Below are positions 60,647 to 64,000 of a stretch of 64,000 bases of DNA, in pieces. The stretch spans positions 3,080,501-3,144,500 of the forward strand of contig NZ_QHJE01000001.1 in NCBI RefSeq assembly GCF_013626205.1, given 5' to 3'. Every line of letters starts with the position of its first letter. Within the stretch, counting starts at the first letter, position 1. Source of the DNA: Hyphomicrobium methylovorum (GTDB lineage: Bacteria > Pseudomonadota > Alphaproteobacteria > Rhizobiales > Hyphomicrobiaceae). The notes under the pieces were generated by a model that searched no databases, was not told the origin of the DNA, and saw only the letters and a program-made list of their open reading frames with translations. The position numbers and the translations under genes were made by a program.

Positions 60647-61486
60647 GTGACAGCGGTCAAGCAAACGGATGCAAATACCGAGGTGGTTCGTTCGAGTGCG
60701 CGAGCCCACGCGCCTGACCGTTTTTATGCGGCGCTGTTTGCCCCGGCCAAGGTGAGGCCGGACCTCATCGCGGCTGCTGCGTTTGACGGCGAGATCGCGC
60801 ATATCGCGCGGCAGGTCACGGATCCGGCGCTCGGTGAAATTCGCATGGCGTGGTGGCGCGATGCGCTGCATCGAGCGGAAGAGGGCGCGGAGCTTTCGGG
60901 AAGTCCCGTGCTCGACGCGTTCGCGGATGTGGTGCGGCGGCATCGCCTGCCTCTGTCGATGTTCTCCGCATATTTCGACGCCCACATGGACGCTCTATTT
61001 GCCGACGCGCCTGCGGATGAGGCTGCGCTCGACACCCAATTTCAAGCCATCGACGGTACGCCGCTGCGGGTCTCGCTACAGATTCTGACCGGGGTACCTG
61101 ATGAAGGCTCGCGCGAGCTTCTCAACGATGCGGCACGGGCCGCTGGTTATGCGCGGACGGCGATTGAACTCCCTTATGCGCTTGCGGCCGGCCGGTCGCC
61201 GTTGCCCGCAACATGGATGGCAAATGCGCCGGACGGCGCTCCGGATTGGCGTTCGCAGATCCCCAGATTGATCCGCGACTCACGGTCCGCAATCGCGGCC
61301 GTTCGGCGGCAACTTGCGGAAAAACCTCGCGTCTTCACGACAGCATTGTTGCCTCTCGCCCTCATCGAGCCCCAATTTCGCGCTTTGCAGAGGGCAGGGC
61401 ATGAGCCTGAACGCGACATTGTAGAGATCGCGCCGCTCATGCGTTTGTGGCGCGTCGCACGTGCGCACTGGACCGGTTCGGTCTGA
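60647..61486 (+). CDS. Squalene/phytoene synthase-like protein, NDUFAF6 type
   Basis: A protein of about 279 residues of the isoprenoid-synthase fold. The family pattern DRFYAALFAPAKVRPDLIAA and EIRMAWWRDALHRAEEG is clear, but no paired DxxxD metal motifs are visible, so it is probably non-catalytic like NDUFAF6, a mitochondrial complex I assembly factor. The GTG at 60647 follows GGAG by six bases and is preferred over a TTG at 60620 that overlaps the preceding gene. Confidence 0.82.
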   Translation: MTAVKQTDANTEVVRSSARAHAPDRFYAALFAPAKVRPDLIAAAAFDGEIAHIARQVTDPALGEIRMAWWRDALHRAEEGAELSGSPVLDAFADVVRRHRLPLSMFSAYFDAHMDALFADAPADEAALDTQFQAIDGTPLRVSLQILTGVPDEGSRELLNDAARAAGYARTAIELPYALAAGRSPLPATWMANAPDGAPDWRSQIPRLIRDSRSAIAAVRRQLAEKPRVFTTALLPLALIEPQFRALQRAGHEPERDIVEIAPLMRLWRVARAHWTGSV

Positions 61487-61529
61487 AACGTGGCGGGTAT
61501 CAATCGACCGGGCACTTAAAAGGGGGCAG

Positions 61530-64000
61530 ATGTCTCATCGCTCACCATCGAACCAATGGAGCGCCTTGGGTATCCTGGCGTTCGCATGGGTCACTGCCGC
61601 TGCGGCAGCGCTGATCGGCTTCCCCAATTCCGCGCATGCGGCCGCCGAGATCACGTGGCGCGTGGAAAATCCATTTCGATTTTTTACCGATCCGCGGGAC
61701 ACCGAAGCACATCGCGCGACGTTTATGGGGTTGAACCAAAGCGCTCGTGCAACACCTGTTCTCTCCGGCGAACGCGCGCTTCAGAGCCACGATGCCGATG
61801 GTTGGGCATCGTCGATTTATCAAAAGACGTGCTGGAACAACAATCAGTTCAAGTGCAAGGCCTACGAAGACTACATCAATCCGTCCCGTCATGCCGTGAT
61901 CGTCAAGGTCGAGGGTGTGGACGATGCGAACATGCTCTCATGCACGTGGCTAACGGCACCGCGCGATGGCGATCATCCGCGCGGCAAGGCTGTGACGCAG
62001 CCCTGCAGCGAGAGCGTTCGTTTTGAAGTTCCCTATCCTGGCGGATCGGCGGTGACGCTTGAGATCGGCGGGCGCGAAGTCGCCAAGACCGACGTCAAGG
62101 TCAAGGATATTCTGGTCGCCGGAATGGGCGATAGCTTCGCATCCGGCGAAGGCAATCCGGATGTTGCCGTCCGCTTCTCGCGCGAGCGTTCGGCGGATTA
62201 TAGCACGGTCGGAATCTATAGCGGGCTTACGGGTTATCCGGCGCGCGTTGGGCCGTGGCGCGATTTCGGCGACAAGGCATTCATCAAGGAGAACGCGCGC
62301 TGGCTCGATCAGGCGTGCCATCGTTCGCTCTATTCGGAACAGTTGCGCGCGGCGTTGCAGCTTGCTGTCGAAGAACCGCACAGGGCTGTGACATTCGTCG
62401 GCGTGTCATGCGCGGGCGCGGAAATCACGGATGGACTTTTCCTTCGCTACAAAGGCAACGAGTGGGTGCCGAACCCGCCGCGCATGTCGCAAATCTCGGC
62501 CGTGGCGGAAGCGCAGTGCGGCAACGAGAAGGCCGAACTGCTGGATGTTCCCGAGGCCTATCACATCAACGGGCAGATCCCTGAGTTGAAGGGTGGGCTG
62601 GTTCTTAGGAAGTGTCCGCACAATGTTGCGCGCAAGATCGATCTCTTGCTGCTGTCGATCGGCGGCAACGACATCGGGTTTTCCAGGTTGGTCGCAAACG
62701 CGGTTCTCTCGAACGAGTCTTTGCTGCGACAGCTCGGCGGCTGGCTCGGTGAAGTGTATGGCGAGGCGGAAGCGGCTGCGGAATTGAAGCGGCTCAACGC
62801 GCGCTACAAATCGTTGAACCGCGCGCTGCACAACATTCTCTACATGCCGTGGCAAGAGAGCGATCGTATTCTTCTCGTCGCCTATCCCGGCATGGCGCTT
62901 GAAGGCGATGGCAGCGAGACGTGCAAGACAGGCAACTCCGGCATGGAAGTCGTTCCCGATTTCCAGCTTGATGAAACGAAGCTGAGGCTCGGCACGTGGT
63001 TCGCAGACAAGCTGCATCGTGAGATGCGGCAGAGCGCGGAAGAATTCGGCTGGACGTTCGTCGAAACGCACCGGCGGAAGTTCATCGGGCGCGGGCTATG
63101 CGCTGGATTGAGCGTTGAAGGCGTCGGGCAGGCGGACGACCTTCGGCTGCCGCGCAAGATCGACGGCAAGTGGGTTCCCTACAACCCCGGCGACTATCAA
63201 GCGTATGCTACGCGGCAGCGGTGGTTCCGCACGCCGAACGACGCATTCATGACCGGCAACTTCCACGTTGCGGCCGGACTCATGACGAAGGTTCTGAAAA
63301 TTGAGCCGTTCGCGCCGTTCCAGGTGGTGTTGGCGTCGACGTATTCCGGCGCGTTCCATCCGACAGCGGAAGGTCAGGCCGCGATTGCCGACTCCGTCGT
63401 CGACAAGGCGCGCGCGGTTCTTGCAAAGTATGCGAGAGAAGAGGAAGGCGACATACCGGCCGTTTCAATCTCCGTTCCGGACGATGGTCCCGCACCCGCG
63501 GTTGATGAGCCGGGAATGGCCGTTCCCGATGTGAAGGCGATCCTCACAGCGCCCGGATTGGCGAAGGAAACTACCGTGACGCCGCTGCCTTCAAATGGTG
63601 CGGTGACGGAGCCAGCAAAGCCCAACGAACAACCTTCCGGGTGGCAGGCATCGCCGCGCTCCGCGGCGCCTCCCGCCGCGGCGGGCCTCGAACCCTCGCC
63701 TGATGCGACTGCACCACCGCAGCAGCACCCTGCGATGAACGCGCCAGGAGCGCCCGCGGCGGTGTCGCCTGCTCCAATTCCTGGCGCGCAACATCCGGCT
63801 GTGCCCGCCGGGCAAGGATTTGGAGCGACCACCCTGGAACCTGCGGATGACGGATCAGAGCCGCGAACGGAGGCTGTCGTTGGCTCGCCGAGCTCGGTCG
63901 ATAGCGGGCCGTTGCCCGATGCGGCGCCGGTGCAGGGGCAGGGGACGCCTTTGCCGCCAATTCCGTCTGCGCCGTCTTTCTCAGAGCCTTCGGCGCAGGG
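61530..64000 (+). CDS. Exported SGNH/GDSL hydrolase with Pro/Ala-rich tail, truncated by the window
   Basis: The frame is open from the ATG at 61530 (behind AGGGGGC) to the window end, 823 codons with no stop. A signal peptide ends near NSAHAAA. After about 190 residues without a recognised domain comes an SGNH esterase core: GMGDSFASGEGNPD with Ser202, GGND at about 378-381 in LLSIGGNDIGFSRL, and a late His610 in SGAFHPTAEGQAA. The usual DxxH Asp position is Gly. From about residue 650 on, the sequence is low-complexity Pro/Ala/Ser. It could deacylate a surface glycan or lipid in the periplasm or outside. Several cysteines suggest disulfides. Confidence 0.8.
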   Translation, partial: MSHRSPSNQWSALGILAFAWVTAAAAALIGFPNSAHAAAEITWRVENPFRFFTDPRDTEAHRATFMGLNQSARATPVLSGERALQSHDADGWASSIYQKTCWNNNQFKCKAYEDYINPSRHAVIVKVEGVDDANMLSCTWLTAPRDGDHPRGKAVTQPCSESVRFEVPYPGGSAVTLEIGGREVAKTDVKVKDILVAGMGDSFASGEGNPDVAVRFSRERSADYSTVGIYSGLTGYPARVGPWRDFGDKAFIKENARWLDQACHRSLYSEQLRAALQLAVEEPHRAVTFVGVSCAGAEITDGLFLRYKGNEWVPNPPRMSQISAVAEAQCGNEKAELLDVPEAYHINGQIPELKGGLVLRKCPHNVARKIDLLLLSIGGNDIGFSRLVANAVLSNESLLRQLGGWLGEVYGEAEAAAELKRLNARYKSLNRALHNILYMPWQESDRILLVAYPGMALEGDGSETCKTGNSGMEVVPDFQLDETKLRLGTWFADKLHREMRQSAEEFGWTFVETHRRKFIGRGLCAGLSVEGVGQADDLRLPRKIDGKWVPYNPGDYQAYATRQRWFRTPNDAFMTGNFHVAAGLMTKVLKIEPFAPFQVVLASTYSGAFHPTAEGQAAIADSVVDKARAVLAKYAREEEGDIPAVSISVPDDGPAPAVDEPGMAVPDVKAILTAPGLAKETTVTPLPSNGAVTEPAKPNEQPSGWQASPRSAAPPAAAGLEPSPDATAPPQQHPAMNAPGAPAAVSPAPIPGAQHPAVPAGQGFGATTLEPADDGSEPRTEAVVGSPSSVDSGPLPDAAPVQGQGTPLPPIPSAPSFSEPSAQ

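Noticed and set aside
1-64000. CRISPR arrays, insertion sequences, prophage genes or rRNA
   Set aside because: No regularly spaced repeats, transposase, integrase, capsid or rRNA-like sequence was seen on either strand.

Overview
The window is a chromosomal segment of a high-GC alphaproteobacterium, most likely a member of the Hyphomicrobiales and perhaps Hyphomicrobium-like. Three things suggest this: two PopZ-type polar organizers, an ExoR-like Sel1-repeat protein, and the order argS / SPOR protein / nagZ / scpA / scpB / tatABC / serS / surE / LysM-M23 lipoprotein. The lineage call rests on remembered synteny, not on a database search. There is no CRISPR array, insertion sequence or prophage that I can see. 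Both window ends cut a gene: thiL on the left and a secreted SGNH hydrolase on the right.

Bases 1-13.3 kb are metabolic. After the 3' end of thiL come an exported L,D-transpeptidase and alanine dehydrogenase. A six-gene leftward operon (10987 down to 3185) follows: class III aminotransferase, puuD, puuA, puuC, gabD and a second aminotransferase. It could take putrescine through gamma-glutamylated intermediates to succinate. A divergent TetR regulator sits at its head. Next come a periplasmic PQQ-type sugar dehydrogenase and a small PsiF-repeat protein.

Bases 14.3-26.1 kb form a surface-polysaccharide island. It holds two GT4 enzymes, an exostosin-type GT, a GT2, a DUF2264 protein, and an ABC-2 permease with its ATPase. 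It also holds two large, poorly described coiled-coil proteins: a sulfotransferase-like fold with a C-terminal beta-rich domain, and a protein with a methyltransferase-like fold at each end of a long coiled coil. The second resembles in layout the known chain-terminating molecular rulers of ABC-exported O-antigens. It is my best candidate for undescribed biology here. A small exported protein, a YdeI/OmdA-domain protein and tRNA-Asn and tRNA-Cys follow.

Bases 27.5-42 kb hold a degenerate isoaspartyl-methyltransferase homologue, tolC, two tandem PopZ/DUF2497 genes separated by a strong terminator, and valS with a compositionally odd insert. They continue with a DUF2939 protein, an M48 protease, ilvD, the ExoR-like gene, xthA and erpA.

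Bases 42-56 kb are a rightward housekeeping series: dgt, argS, SPOR protein, nagZ, scpAB, tatABC, serS, a small unknown, surE and an NlpD-like lipoprotein, ended by a strong terminator. Bases 56-64 kb hold a leftward DUF815 ATPase and then yajC-secD-secF. After these come homologues of the two mitochondrial complex I assembly factors NDUFAF3 and NDUFAF6, and finally the SGNH hydrolase that runs off the window.
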